Source: Gigantopelta aegis (lineage: Eukaryota; Mollusca; Gastropoda; Neomphalida; Peltospiridae). Taken from it: a stretch of DNA of 64,000 nt. The first letter of the stretch is position 1. The number at the start of each line of letters is the position of its first letter. Below are positions 32,781 through 44,194 of this stretch, one piece after another. Under the pieces are notes generated by a model. It made no database searches. It saw only the letters and a list, made by a program, of their open reading frames with translations, and had not been told where the DNA came from. The stretch spans positions 23,686,231 to 23,750,230 of the forward strand of contig NC_054704.1 in the NCBI RefSeq assembly GCF_016097555.1, read 5' to 3'. The position numbers and the translations under genes were made by a program.

Positions 32781-35700
32781 GGGGGGGGGGGGGGTTGTTC
32801 GTTGTTTTTTTTATATGAAAGGTCTATCCTCATCAGTTTTCACTGTAAAATTGGTCATTATAAAGATTTTTATTGTTTTCATTATAAATAAATTATATTA
32901 CAAATTATCTACAAATAAAAAAAACCCTGCTCTAGTGTAGATATCAAAATCTTAACTATAACACATGATTGTGTAGCTGCAAAAACAGTTTCTTTCTGAT
33001 TGCATCATTTCTGTTTGACACATATTCCACTGTTGGGGCACAAATCAGTAGAATTTTCCATTTCTCACCACATTTAAATCACCACAGTATCAGAACCTTG
33101 GATCTATGACATGGATTTATTCACCTGTTGAAGTCCCAATAAATATGATAATTTAATAACTGACCAGACTGATAAAACAAATAATGACTGGAAAATATTC
33201 TCATGTGCCTTAAATGCATAATAAATATATTTTAAAACCCTTGGGAATGGACAATAATAAAATCATTACATTTACGTGTGTGTGTGTGTGTGTGTGTATA
33301 TACTATTACCATATATACTGTACATTGTATAATAAATATGATTCATTTGAATTACGAGGTATTAATAGTTTTGTTTTATATTTAATGTATACACAATAAA
33401 AGTATGTTGATACAATTGTAGGTTTTCGCATTTCATTTTCCACAAGTATATGTTGCATGTACCGCCTGCTGGTTATAGTCTTGGCACTGCACTGTGATGT
33501 TATTTCACAAGAGAACTATGCCAACTCTTGATCAGTAAATAAATATTCAAGCAAATATCGCTCCTTTCAATTGCATGGTCTAGTGATGAATATCTAGAGG
33601 CAGGTAATACGTTTTTGTGGCTTCGATACAAAAAGGTTTGGTGGTTTTTTGCTGGGTCTCATGTTTTTTAAATTATACATAAATACAGTGTATTCATACA
33701 GACCTGTACAAGTGTTCACACAAGTGTATTCACACAGGTGCATATATGCATACACGTGTCTGTACAGTGCAATTGTAGTTTACACAATGACTGAATGTTG
33801 TGCAAATTTGATAACATGGAAATTAATACCCTAGCTCTTATAGCATTTTATATGGATATTTCTGCTGCCTACTGGTTTCTTTATTGTATATATACTACTC
33901 AAAAGAATTTAAGGGTCAGACGATATTTTCGACATTATTTTCTGAATGTCAATTATATTAGCTAGACCATAATGTCACGCATGGTATTGTTCCATTTTGA
34001 CGAAAGTGGGTCTAAGCAACCCATAAATGAATTAAAATCCACTGTCATTGACACTGTCGACTAGTTCTAATGGCGAAAACATGCTTACATTTGCACTTAA
34101 ATTAGGGCGAAAGCGAAAGGTCTGCTAAGTGCCCATAACTTGCTTTTTCACAAAGCGCTTCATTTGCACGCTTTGCATGTGTATTCCATGTTCCCAATGC
34201 TGAATTTCCGTATAATTGGAGCTTGCGTTCGTGTACGGTGCACACTCCAAATTCGACAATGGTACGACGTCAACTGACTATCGAAGATCGAGGAAGGGCT
34301 ATTGCTTGGCTTCAGGATAGCAATACGCAAAGAAATGGTGCTCTGAGACTTGGTGTCAGTCAGAGTGTCGTTGGCCGACTGTGGCAACGGTACCAAGCAA
34401 CGAATTCTGTTCGAAATTGTCCACGTTTGGGAAGACCCCGAAGCACTACAAATAGAGAGGACGATACATCACCAATATGGCTCTACGTCAACGCACAACC
34501 ACTGCACGCCGATTACGTGACAATCTGAGGACTGCGTCACTGGTGCACGCTTCATCTGCGGTGGCAACGTGTTCAGTGGGGTCGAGTGATGTTCACTGAT
34601 GAGTCCAGGTTTAGTCTCCAGTTCAACGACGGTCGGGTTCGTGTCTACAGACGTCCTGGGGAGCGCTTCACTGACGTTAACGTTAGACAACGTCACCTGT
34701 TCGGTGGTGGCAGCGTCATGGTGTGGGGCGGCATTTCTATCCACCACAGGACCCCCCTCTATGTGGTGGATGGCAATCTTAATGGAATCCGCTATCTGAA
34801 TGAGATTATCCGGCCGTTGGTTCTCCCAGGCCTTCAGCAGATTGGCGGCGGGGCAGTTCTGCAGGATGACAATGCCAGACCCCACCGCGCCAGGGTGGTA
34901 ACGGACTTTCTCAGACAACAAGGTATCGCCAGGATGGATTGGCCAGCATATTCGCCTGACTTGGCCCCAATAGAGAACGCCTGGGACGAATTAGGCAGGA
35001 GAGTTCGGGATAACCATGTCCCTCCGGCCAACCTTCATGATCTGGGTCAACTTCTTATGGCAGAGTGGCAGGCCATTCCCCAAGAGTTCTTCAGACGTCT
35101 GATCAACAGCATGAGGCAACGATGTGTCGAGTGTATTCGCGCCAGGGGTGGATTCACACACGAATGTTCTAATGTGTAAAATCCATGTTTGACAACCTTC
35201 AACTTTGACAGCATGTCATGTGACTTTCTTGTATACAGTGACGTTTATTTGTGGTTTTTTGGTGTAGTTTACATCATCAATCTAATACACTCTGAAACTT
35301 ATTTGGTTATAAATTTTTGACCCTTAAATTCTTTTGAGTAGTATATATGCATGCCATAGGAACTTGGCAGGACACCTCTTAATAATGTTTGATAACTCTC
35401 TCTGTAGTAATCCCATTGCATGACGTTTTAGTTCCCAAACAGGTGGGGCTGTTCATGAAAATACAATAAGTATGCACAAACCATGAAAAGATAAAGGAAT
35501 ATAGGTATATTAAAGGTAACACACTTGGAGTGAAAACAAGCATGGACATGTACTATATTCTTTTATTGACATTTGTTTGGTTCTAGGTACATGCCTGTTA
35601 TTAAATGTTTTATACAGATTCAGTCAAACTATTTCATAAAAGACTGAAATAATTTTGCTCATGTCAGTCACATGATAAACATGTTAACATGCTTGGTGGG

Positions 35701-38700
35701 TTTTGAAGTAGGTTCATGCTGATTATATGTATTATTGAAAATTATCAATAAATTGTGAAAGAGCACTCATTAATATTGATCCATCTCTGTGACGTCACGT
35801 TATGACTATAGATTATACAGTTAGAATTTTGTTTGCATGCATTCAGATCGGTGATTTAAAGCCACAGCTGACTTAATTACATGTAGTTTCGAACCAAGTT
35901 TTTTTATAGCACACTTTCTTAATTATTGTTAATTGGGCATCCATTTTTGTGTTTGTCCTTGTTGACCTAGCGTTAAGGTAGCTGGCTGTCAAATGTCATT
36001 TGAATTGGTGCAATAATTTCAAATCCTGCATGTTTAGCATGTGTATTAATATTGTTACATGCCAGCCATCCATTGTTGCAAAATTACTGGCCAGGGTTTC
36101 TGCCAGTGGGTAAAAATTAATGGGTATGTCGCCATACCCAAAATATTTTGCAGATTATTTTTTTAAAGTTAACCTTTTAACAAAATTAATTACTCTTATC
36201 ATTACTAAATGATTTTCTTAACCCTAAACATAACCCATTTTGTTTCTGGGGGAGACCCACCATACCCCCGCATTGACTTGGTTGCATTCAATTCCATAGC
36301 GCCATACCCAAAAATTTCTTTCTGGCAGACACACTGCTGACCGAATCGTTCCGACCAAAGGACCATGTTCATTTGGGTTATTAGTTTTGTAAATATTCCT
36401 TGCAATTTTAACTGATATTTTAAAAGATAATAATGCATGTAGTTACTTTCACAGTCATATTTAATTATTTAATGAATTAGCATTATGTTGGAGTTCTTGT
36501 GGAATCAAAAGTAGGAATTCATGAACAATAAATTAATAGCAAATCCACACTTCCTCCTACATTCTCCAATCGTCACCGGAGAAAGGCAAGTGATTAATTG
36601 TGCTTCTCTCCATACTTGCCCAGGAAGTTTTAGGAGAGCAGAAAATCGATCACCTTGCAATAAACAATTTAATACATTTTATATGAAACTTCTTATGATT
36701 GCTTGTCTTCGGAGGTGATTTTCAGCTGCTCATGGCAAAGACCGTTCTCTGCTTCTTTAATAAATATATATATGTGTGTGTGTGTGTGTGTAATATATTT
36801 AACATAACTGTTTAGTTAATACAGCGTGGATTGCAGTCCTGTAGATTTGTGCATGTGTGTAGTTACATGGATTCTGTAAAATAATTGTATAAATACTAGT
36901 ACATGTACAATGTACTAAACAGAATAATTAATTGTAAAATTGGATTGTGTGAATGGAGATTATTTCTAGAGTGTGTGAAACTTATTTGAGAATTTATTGT
37001 GAGAGCAAGGGAAATAGTATAGTTCTGAAAAGTGAAATTAACTTTTGTATGAGTGTTTATTATCAGAACATGGGCATGCATAAAAGTAGAGGTTTTCTTC
37101 TATGACTGAAATTAAACCTTCATGAATGTCCTATACATATAGATTTAGGTAGGCCTACAGGGCAGTGTAAAAAATTGTGTAAAAAAAGTTATATATTGTT
37201 AAATGAACAGCACATTTGCAGCTTCCCTCACCACCACTCCCCAATTGATATGAAATAAATTTGTTTAAATAAATATAATGTATACAACTACATACATTTG
37301 TGTTTGTATAATTACTAATATTGTACTTGTATAAAACATGTATGATGTATATTTTAATATAAAATAAATAAAACTAAAACTAAACAAAACAATATACTTA
37401 ACATGTGCTGCAAATGTATTAGTATGTGGAAAATATAATTCTTTTTAGGATTAATATAAATAATTTATAACTAGTAGATACAAAGACAATTAATTTATGA
37501 AATAATTTTGCATGACAGCGACAGAAATAAGCAGAATTTTTCATTTGTCCACCGGACAATAGAAATCTACTTATCCAGCAATATTTCCAATAAATGTTTT
37601 GTTTTAATCAAGTGCAAGGACCGTATTTTTGATTGCTCAAAATTAAACTGCACTGAACATTTTTACTTGTCCATTTGACAACCATTGAAATACATTTTGC
37701 TTGTCCGAGCAGATTTTGAATTGTCAGGACAAACAGATAAGTGCTTATTTCGAACACTGCATGATGATGATGTACATGTACATGCAGTTTTAATGGAAGT
37801 AGATGTTTTTGCAATGCATTTGTTTATTGATGGCTGTAGGGGATGGGGATAGTAAATGTAGAATTCAAAGAAAGCAAAATCATAAAAGGGACGGGACATC
37901 CTGAGTTTGCAGCAATTTTAAGATATTGTAACAAGAGTATTTTAAGATATTTTAACAGAGTATTTTTGGTGACATATTTAAAATACCAGATGGAGTGTCT
38001 GTATATTGGGAGATAAAATTTGGTTTAGACTACTGCAGACATTAGGATGACTACAGACACTTTCTTTATATATGCCACTGATATTCTGAACAAGAAAGTG
38101 TGTTTAAATATGTAACTTTTGTTATAAAAAAGTCACTGTTTAGGTCGACAACAGTCACTTTTTGCACCCTTGTTTTGGCTTCGTACACAATAAATGTAGC
38201 ATATCTCACTGTAATTTTACTTGAAATACAAATTTTGTAACATCCAGGTGCATTAGTAATGTTCAAATCAAAAATTTGCAATAGCAATTTTCCCAGCATT
38301 CTGAAAATGGCAATGTCATGTCCCCAGTGTATAGTTATTGTAAAGAGATCTGTGTAGAGTAACGTCACTGGAATATTGACATCTTCCAAAGTCAGAATTA
38401 GCTGTATTATTATAATGCTTCGCCACATTAAAATAAAAACTGGTCTACTAACCATGACCCCTGTCAAAATTCTATAACGAGCAGACAGTGCTGTTTACCG
38501 GTCTGTATGTTTTTATTTTTCATAATTCTGGACAAAATATTAAGTTTAAATTTAAAAAGATGAACGAAATAAAAAGTACCTTTTGTCAAATATATTGTAT
38601 AAAAAAATTACTGTCAGATATGTTAGGCCGAAAAAAAAAAAATACTTGTTTCCTATTACATGCTGGAAAAATATAGGTAGGAAATTTATTTTATTTTGGA

Positions 38701-41311
38701 AGCTAATTTTATTTATGGATATTAAATAAAGGTGTTGACTACCGTTATCCAAAATAACCTCTGCATGTATAGAAATGCATTATGCAAACCAACAATACCA
38801 GTCATCACAGTGTTTTCCCTAGAAATGAAGTAAGGCATGGTAAAGTGACGCTTTGGGGGCATATTTTATGTGCAGTTTTAAATATAAGGGCTTTTTTTTC
38901 CCATTATACAATTTTCAAAAGGACAAAAACCGTATGGCCATTTTATTTTCTATATCTATTTCATAACTTAATTAAAAAAAGGAAATATGTAGTACTATCC
39001 ACATAGGTGTGTTTAAAGGCTTCTTGTTACATGGGCAGCTTATAAATTTATAAAAGGCAAGGCATTTTGATTTTGAGGGCAACATGGTGCTAACCTATCT
39101 GTGGGAGAGTACATACAAAAGACCCCTTGCTGTTTAATAATAAGCAGAAGGTTTACTCTCATACTAACACTTAACTTCTGTACTGGTCCAGGACAGACTT
39201 GGTTGAACCTTAATTGGATAGAAACCAGTAAATAAGTTATAACAATTTTTTTTAATGAAAACTGAAAAGAAGGGTTCTATATTTATAATAACAATAACAT
39301 TTAAAAAAAAATGTTATGAATATTATCTTTCCTAGTGTATCTAAGAAATGGTAGACTTACCAATTTTATAATTTGCAATGTTAGTTTTATTCTGTATGCA
39401 TCCAGTATTAAAGTACACACTTGGTTTGAAGCAATCAATTGGTCCAATGAATAGAAATGCAGTACAAATGCTCAGGATGCTCAAACGAATGTTGAAAAGT
39501 AAAGTTTGTTTTATTTAACGACACCACTAGAGCACATTGATTTCTATCTTTAATATCATCGACTATTGGACGTCAAACACATGGTCATTCTGACATTGTT
39601 TTTAGCGGAAACCCGCGAAGTTCCCAGTGACCACTTACAAAAAATAACGAAACGCATCGAGATCTTACTGACATATTTAATCATTTGATTTGGCAGTAAA
39701 ATCCATCAGTATCAGTAAACATTCCCTCCCCTAGTTTATCAGAAGGTCACTAAATTTCTACACGGCCAGTTTGTCGCTGGAGTAAATCATTAAATATAGT
39801 TATTATTATTATTATTATTATTAATCGGAACATCTCGCTACACTAGATGTAGAATAAATCGGAAAAGATCGCATATATTCGTGAAAACAATTTTCCGATT
39901 CTTCGCCCGATATCTCACGAAAGTTACCGAAATTCAATTTGAAGGGGAGTAACTCCATCAATCAATTTTTAGAAGAAAACATTTCGTGGCTAACGGGTCG
40001 CCAATAAAACTAAATTTGCGACAGTAAAACCACCGATATACGTCCGCAAATCTGAAAACACAGTAGGGTTATCCCCTAAATGACACCAATTTAGTGCTTG
40101 TGATAGTTTTGGAATGTTTTCGTGGAAATCATTGTTATATTTAAAAAAAAACATTTTTGGATATACAAAAAAAGCTTTATGGTCGGCAGGTTCAAATTAG
40201 GGTCGGTCGGGTAACCAGAAACAAACAATATTTTATGATACACATTATTTTTTTTGTACGAAGCATATGAAAGGGTGCGAAAAGTGACTGTCGTTGACCT
40301 TAGTTGGAAACAGTGTTCCTTTAAGTGTATTGGTTTATGTAAGTATCAAACCAGTGATCAGTAGTCAGGCGTGTGTGCAGAGGGGCATGACTCAACCCCC
40401 TAAAAAAAACCTCTTCACCAGCCAGTCTAGACACTTTTTAGCACACGTGCCTGGTAGTGTGTTCAGGCGGGTTTCTTTATTTTATAGAAGTGCAGACAAA
40501 CTACAAAAATAGCAGACTTATTTTCTTTATCACTATCATACCACTGATCAGTGGATACATGCCACTGAATATTGAGTCATATAGTAATCTCATTTCACAC
40601 ATTGTAATTTTAGTTAACACATGTCAGTCATGCATCACAGTGCCTTGTCTTTCGGTAACTGATCTTCATTTAAACACAGAGGCACAGATAGTGGTTTAAT
40701 TGTGAGGTAGTCTAAACAAGTTCTAATACCTTCTTGTATATGGGATTAACAGGCCATCAGATATATTGGATATTGGTTCGTCTCTACCGACATGCTCTGT
40801 GTATATTTTGTCAACATTGCTATAGTTATTGACCAAATTGATCACATGCCACTCAGATAATTACAAGTGATAATCCATATTTTGTGGCTGATTTTTTAAT
40901 AGCATATGACCAAATGCTAACTGTCACCTTCTTATTAATCCGTAATGGAGTTGACAACAAATTACACTTACACAAATAATTATTAGCAAGTTCCATTAAC
41001 AAAACGAAAGAAAAAAACCCCAAGAAGACAAGCATAACATGGTACATTTACTCACAATAACAGTACTACCAATATGGTAAAACAAAACACAACCAACTGC
41101 TACGAATAAAATAACATTAGTTTTGTTATTGTTCCAAAATAGAATTTGGAGAACAACATGCTTCTCACTCTGTACTGCTTTCTCTTTTTAACTGGCCAAT
41201 AACAATAAGGGACACAGACTATTTTGTAAACTTCTGATCAATATTAACAACAAGTGCCAGTCAATAAAGACAAGAAAATTACGAAATTGGACCTTTGTCT
41301 ACATGGAATGA

Positions 41312-41363
<52 letters not shown>

Positions 41364-42585
41364 TCGAACTTCGTTAACTCGAAGTTGAAGGGGACGACGA
41401 AATAGTTCGAGTTTCAGGGAGTTCGAGTTTTCGAAATTCGTACAGCAGACCCCAAAGTGAAACTGCATTGTAGTATTATCATTTCGTTGATATCTGAAGA
41501 CACGTTTTCTGCTCCATCCCTGTCACCAACAAACAGATGTTAGCACATTCCTTCTGTGTATATGATACAACTAAGTAAATATTAACAGAAACGAGATAAA
41601 TCTGATCAATTTGACGTACATCTCTATGTACTTTTATTGTATTTATTAATAAATTAAAATACTGGATGTCGATTAGCACTAAGTACGTTTGTTTACCAAA
41701 TAAAAAATACACAATATAAATAGCAAAATTATTGTAAATCACAAAAATCATTTATATGTATGTATATCCACCGGTGTATTACCTGTATAAATGTCTCAAT
41801 ATATCTGAAAATACATGCATATTACACACATCGATGTTTTTTACCGTTAATTTTCTCTTCACACCCTTTCTTTCTGCCTCCAATTTGGCTATCGCCCTTT
41901 GCCAGATTGCATGGATGACAAGAAAGTGTGACTATTAACCGATCTGGCTATACCCCCGTTGCCGGGTCCTTCCCCAGATTGCTCGATCTCTGATGTATCA
42001 GTTTCTAACATAACTAAATGACTAGTAATGAATCATTTTGAATTCACACTTAAATAGCAAATAACAAATTTGACATGATTCACTCGTTTAAGAGAAAAAA
42101 ACAAACAGCATTAATTGTTATTACAACAGTTCTTTGAAGATTACAAGACTATCCGTACTTTGTGTAATGAGGACCGCTGCCATGTACAAACACCGACAAC
42201 CAAATGCAGGCATGTAGGATCATTTCGTTTCGCATAGTCGGCGATCTATTATTCTGTAATTACCGCGTGTATCATCGATAGCCGAGACCAGTCGGGGCAC
42301 TCACGCTTGGCTTGGGTGACAATTAATTTTTCTTTAAAGTATTACCGGTACAGTTAAAAGGCTCAGTCACTCCACAAACTTCGAGTTTTGGAAGTGCAAT
42401 ATCCCTTAATTTTTTTATGGTGGGACCAAAATATTACTTTGAGAGATAGAGTTTTTCGAATGTTCGAAGTTTGAGTGTTCGAAGTCTGTTATTACTAGTT
42501 TGTATAGCAGTTCGGCCGGGACCGCCGTTTCACTTCGAGAGATTGACGTTTTTGAAAGATCGAAGTTTGAGTTATTGAAGGTCGA

Positions 42586-42654
<69 letters not shown>

Positions 42655-42953
42655 TATCTTTTCAGGCAATGCTTCGAAGATTACAGAAAATCACCCCATC
42701 CAAGGGAATGTCACGCAATGAACAGGTAAAGGAATTTGAGAAGACCACTCTTTATGGTGTCCCAGTAGCTGATGTTCCACACCGAAAAAGAGTTCCGTCC
42801 GGTTTGCATGCTTCCAGTGGTCTGAGTCAGAGGTCACGAAGCATGAACAGTGTCAACAGTACTTCAACCATGGGATCTCGTCGGTCTACCGCCTCTAGTA
42901 CCAAGAGGAAAACTCTCATAGATCCTAGACCTCAGTGGTGTGACCGGTGGTAA
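26168..42953 (+). CDS. CFAP97: CFAP97, cilia- and flagella-associated protein 97
   Basis: Two coding exons (26168-27421 and 42666-42953) give 513 residues, close to human CFAP97 (KIAA1430, about 530). The N-terminus VDFDFFDSP matches the family's acidic DxxFFDS start. Residues roughly 125-170 are a Ser/Arg-rich stretch. TDVSPLTSPRNSP and the C-terminal block DLSILMKAL, HNFTFSNDRATIIDRENQRL, LLNQLM, NRKREQQRIEMDNM / AMLRRLQKI are the conserved KIAA1430 domain, which the intron splits. The protein is associated with cilia and flagella; its molecular role is poorly known in general. The start at 26168 is chosen by homology over the in-frame ATG at 25958. The intron is 15.2 kb and packed with transposons. 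The protein is continuous across it in phase 0, so no further coding exon is needed. Confidence 0.94.
27734..27865 (+). pseudogene. THAP zinc-finger N-terminal fragment
   Basis: The frame MPNTCCAVGCINHN, then ISFYKFPKEETKRRLWVGSL, ends at a TGA at 27863-27865. The Cys-x4-Cys pair, FPKE block and Trp are THAP hallmarks. The distal Cys-His pair is not present in frame, so the domain is incomplete. It was probably the DNA-binding end of a transposase. Confidence 0.7.
28414..28437. repeat. (TA)n microsatellite
   Basis: About eleven TA units. Confidence 0.85.
28432..28765. mobile_element. Inverted-repeat element, family D copy 1 (nested)
   Basis: Left TTTCTAGGGAAATCAC and right GCTAGGGAAAACAATAC are degenerate and not cleanly inverted as read. 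The internal AAAGGCATGGTA, TTTTGGGGCA and GGCATGGTGCTGCACC recur in the copy at 38806-39100. Confidence 0.45.
30355..30415. repeat. TTTAACGACACCCCAGCAC repeat fragment
   Basis: GTTTAACGACACCCCAGCAC and CGGCTATTGGGTGTCAAAC, preceded by (GAAT)n. The same block occurs at 49857-49920. It looks like the 3' part of another SINE family. Confidence 0.6.
30764..32258. other. CFAP97 intron segment without recognised gene
   Basis: Between 31420 and 31820 the words TCCGACACC / GTCTGACCCC recur four times at irregular spacing. At 32030-32085 there is a reverse remnant of the CAGTGAAACCTCT element family. Otherwise AT-rich. Confidence 0.5.
32259..32692. mobile_element. Short inverted-repeat element with ATTAATGCGAGTG blocks
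   Basis: Left TACTGTTGATCCTGAAATT is matched by the inverted right end AAATTTAAGGATCTACAGTA. Inside, AATTAATGCGAGTG occurs twice near the left and TGCATTAATGATG near the right. TA at both ends fits a Tc1/mariner-type non-autonomous element. Confidence 0.7.
32751..32794. repeat. Poly-T/poly-G junction
   Basis: About 29 T followed by about 15 G without interruption. Confidence 0.9.
33276..33302. repeat. (TG)n microsatellite
   Basis: About eleven TG units followed by TATATA. Confidence 0.85.
34259..34528 (+). pseudogene. Tc1 transposase, N-terminal DNA-binding part
   Basis: MVRRQLTIEDRGRAIAWLQD, then GVSQSVVGRLWQRYQ and the GRPR hook motif (RLGRPRSTT). This is the paired-like helix-turn-helix of Tc1 transposases. 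The frame is lost after about 80 residues: codons for RYITNMALRQR-type sequence continue in another frame. Compared with the usual length of about 330-340 residues, roughly 45 residues between the two blocks are missing. Confidence 0.85.
34588..35179 (+). pseudogene. Tc1 transposase, DD34E catalytic part
   Basis: FTDESRFSLQF supplies the first Asp, VLQDDNARPHRARV the second, and YSPDLAPIENAWDELGRR the Glu, with 34 residues between the second Asp and the Glu. The frame then runs to a normal C-terminus at TAA 35177-35179. All three catalytic residues are kept, so the defect lies in the central deletion and frame change upstream. It may still be moved by a transposase supplied elsewhere. Confidence 0.9.
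35346..36095. other. CFAP97 intron segment, nothing recognised
   Basis: AT-rich; no repeat, exon or RNA gene could be supported. Confidence 0.5.
36096..36333. mobile_element. Short inverted-repeat element, family C copy 2
   Basis: GTTTCTGCCAG...TTCTGGCAGACAC ends, GCCATACCC blocks at both ends and GATTTTCTTAACCCTAAAC inside match the copy at 25207-25415. Confidence 0.75.
36334..37515. other. CFAP97 intron segment, nothing recognised
   Basis: Contains a (TA)(TG) microsatellite at 36762-36792 and AT-rich sequence. Confidence 0.5.
37516..37762. mobile_element. Short inverted-repeat element, family E copy 1
   Basis: Left CAGCGACAGAAATAAGCAG and right GCTTATTTCGAACACTG are inverted. TTGTCCACCGGACAA and ATTGTCAGGACAAAC lie inside. 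CAGTGTTCGA ends are shared with 56349-56955. Confidence 0.6.
37763..38805. other. CFAP97 intron segment, nothing recognised
   Basis: AT-rich; the 133-codon minus frame at 38066-38467 has no recognisable domain. Confidence 0.45.
38806..39100. mobile_element. Family D element copy 2
   Basis: CAGTGTTTTCCCTAGAAATG start, then AAGGCATGGTAAAGTG, TTTGGGGGCATATTTTATG and AACATGGTGCTAACC, as in 28432-28765. Confidence 0.45.
39497..39625 (-). mobile_element. SINE fragment
   Basis: AAAGTTTGTTTTATTTAACG then ACCACTAGAGCACATTG, GACTATTGGACGTCAAAC and AGCGGAAACCCGCG; only the 3' half of the SINE, in reverse. Confidence 0.75.
39626..41312. other. CFAP97 intron segment, nothing recognised
   Basis: Includes a (TTA)n stretch near 39799-39823 and a block with more CG dinucleotides at 39830-40080. 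No exon could be supported. Confidence 0.4.
41313..41359. repeat. (TA)n microsatellite, left half
   Basis: About 23 TA units ending exactly where the pogo-like element begins. Confidence 0.9.
41360..42592. mobile_element. pogo/Tigger-like non-autonomous element inside a TA microsatellite
   Basis: The left end CAGTCGAACTTCGTTAACTC is matched by the inverted right end GAGTTATTGAAGGTCGACTG (ends about 41361 and 42588). Inside each end TTCGAGTTT / TTCGAAGTTTGAG blocks are repeated. CAGT ends and insertion at TA fit the pogo/Tigger branch of Tc1/mariner. No transposase frame was found, so it depends on others. (TA)n lies on both sides. Confidence 0.75.
42589..42649. repeat. (TA)n microsatellite, right half
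   Basis: About 29 TA units ending 17 bp before the CFAP97 exon 2 acceptor; its length could affect branch point and polypyrimidine tract spacing. Confidence 0.9.
42666..42953 (+). CDS. CFAP97: CFAP97 exon 2 and stop (95 codons)
   Basis: Acceptor CTTTTCAG, phase 0. AMLRRLQKITPSKGMSRNEQ continues the KIAA1430 domain. A Ser/Arg-rich tail follows, ending DPRPQWCDRW, TAA at 42951-42953; the human protein ends with a comparable RPxPPNVRTAW-type motif. Confidence 0.94.
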   Translation, partial: AMLRRLQKITPSKGMSRNEQVKEFEKTTLYGVPVADVPHRKRVPSGLHASSGLSQRSRSMNSVNSTSTMGSRRSTASSTKRKTLIDPRPQWCDRW

Positions 42954-44153
42954 CACGGTGACAGGGATCTACATGTTATAAAACAAGATGGCGCTTTAAT
43001 TATACATGTCCATCAGTGACTTTTGATCATTTACACCTTTCTTCTCTTAGTGAAGAAATTCAGAAAGTGTTGTTGTTTTTTACAATGTATCACATTTATT
43101 TTCATAAAGTACATCAACAATAATCACAATGAATGCAAGTTTAAAAAGCGATATTGACAACTGAAGAAATAAATTAAAACTGGATTTCCCATTTAATACA
43201 GACTGTAAAATTAGGGTATTTTTCTATAAAACTCAATATAAAAACAAACAACATAAGATATTCATTCAGCACACATTTTAATGTAGAGAACATGACTTGC
43301 CATAAAGTTTTTTCAAAAGAAAGTGACTACCACTTAATGTTTATTGTGTTATTGGTTTTAAGCTTAGTAACAGTGGTTAAAACAATTTTGTGAGCCTGGT
43401 GAATTTTGTAGAAGTACAGTTTTGTCTACTTTATTGATTATGTTCTTACATGTCTCTTTATGTAAAAACAAAATCATGTGTTAATTATTCTTGTATGGAG
43501 GTATTCGATTCCAGGTTTAGCATGTCAGCAATATATTTGCATAAGAATAGATATAAATATATTATGTTTTAGTTGGCAAAAAATATTGTAAGTAATATTC
43601 ATATCATTTAACAGGCAATGATTTTATTGAATTATTTTGATTGTTGTGTAATTACTGTGTGGCCTTACTAATACAAAATATCCTCATTCTACCCATCCGT
43701 CATCATTTTGTAATTTTTAAAAGTATTTTTAATTTTTAAAACATTTATTTTTATGATTTGTACCAACATACCTGTACAAACACAATACTTTGTTATGATA
43801 GCTTTGACATGTTAGCACAATTCCTCACCCACCGATAGCATTAATAACATTTTAATGATGGTGATTTAATAGGGTGTCCAAAATATCAGGTGTGCAGATT
43901 GTAAATTGTGATATATTTTCAGCTCTTTTTGTTTTCTTTCTTTTTTATGCACAGGGAGGTGGAGTAGGGAAAAATAGAATACTCATCTAGCTAAACACAA
44001 AAATATGGAGATTTTATATTTTAATATGCACTTCTCAATTGAGCAGTGATACATACAAATAAATTACCAGGGCGTTAATGCCAACTGGTATTATTCTTGT
44101 TTGGTTTTAACTTCAAGAGCAGTGTGTGATGGTGTGACAAGCTTCAGCATAAT

Positions 44154-44194
<41 letters not shown>

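Larger units (their letters stand above)
33893..35343 (+). mobile_element. Tc1-like DNA transposon, 1451 bp, internally deleted transposase
   Basis: Perfect 26-bp terminal inverted repeats begin TACTACTCAAAAGAATTT at 33893 and end at 35343. Both sides are flanked by TA (33891-33892, 35344-35345), the standard target duplication. The transposase lies in two blocks in different frames (34259-34528 and 34588-35179). The sharp ends and GC-richer interior stand out from the AT-rich intron and suggest a young insertion. Confidence 0.95.
27422..42665 (+). other. CFAP97 intron, 15.2 kb, transposon-filled
   Basis: The donor GTAAGATT and acceptor TATCTTTTCAG bound it. It holds the THAP element (27584-30763), the Tc1-like element (33893-35343), several inverted-repeat families, SINE pieces, homopolymer runs and the pogo-like insertion. 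No other host exon recognised. Confidence 0.9.

Noticed and set aside
38066-38467. 133-codon minus-strand frame in the CFAP97 intron
   Set aside because: No domain and no splice or homology support.
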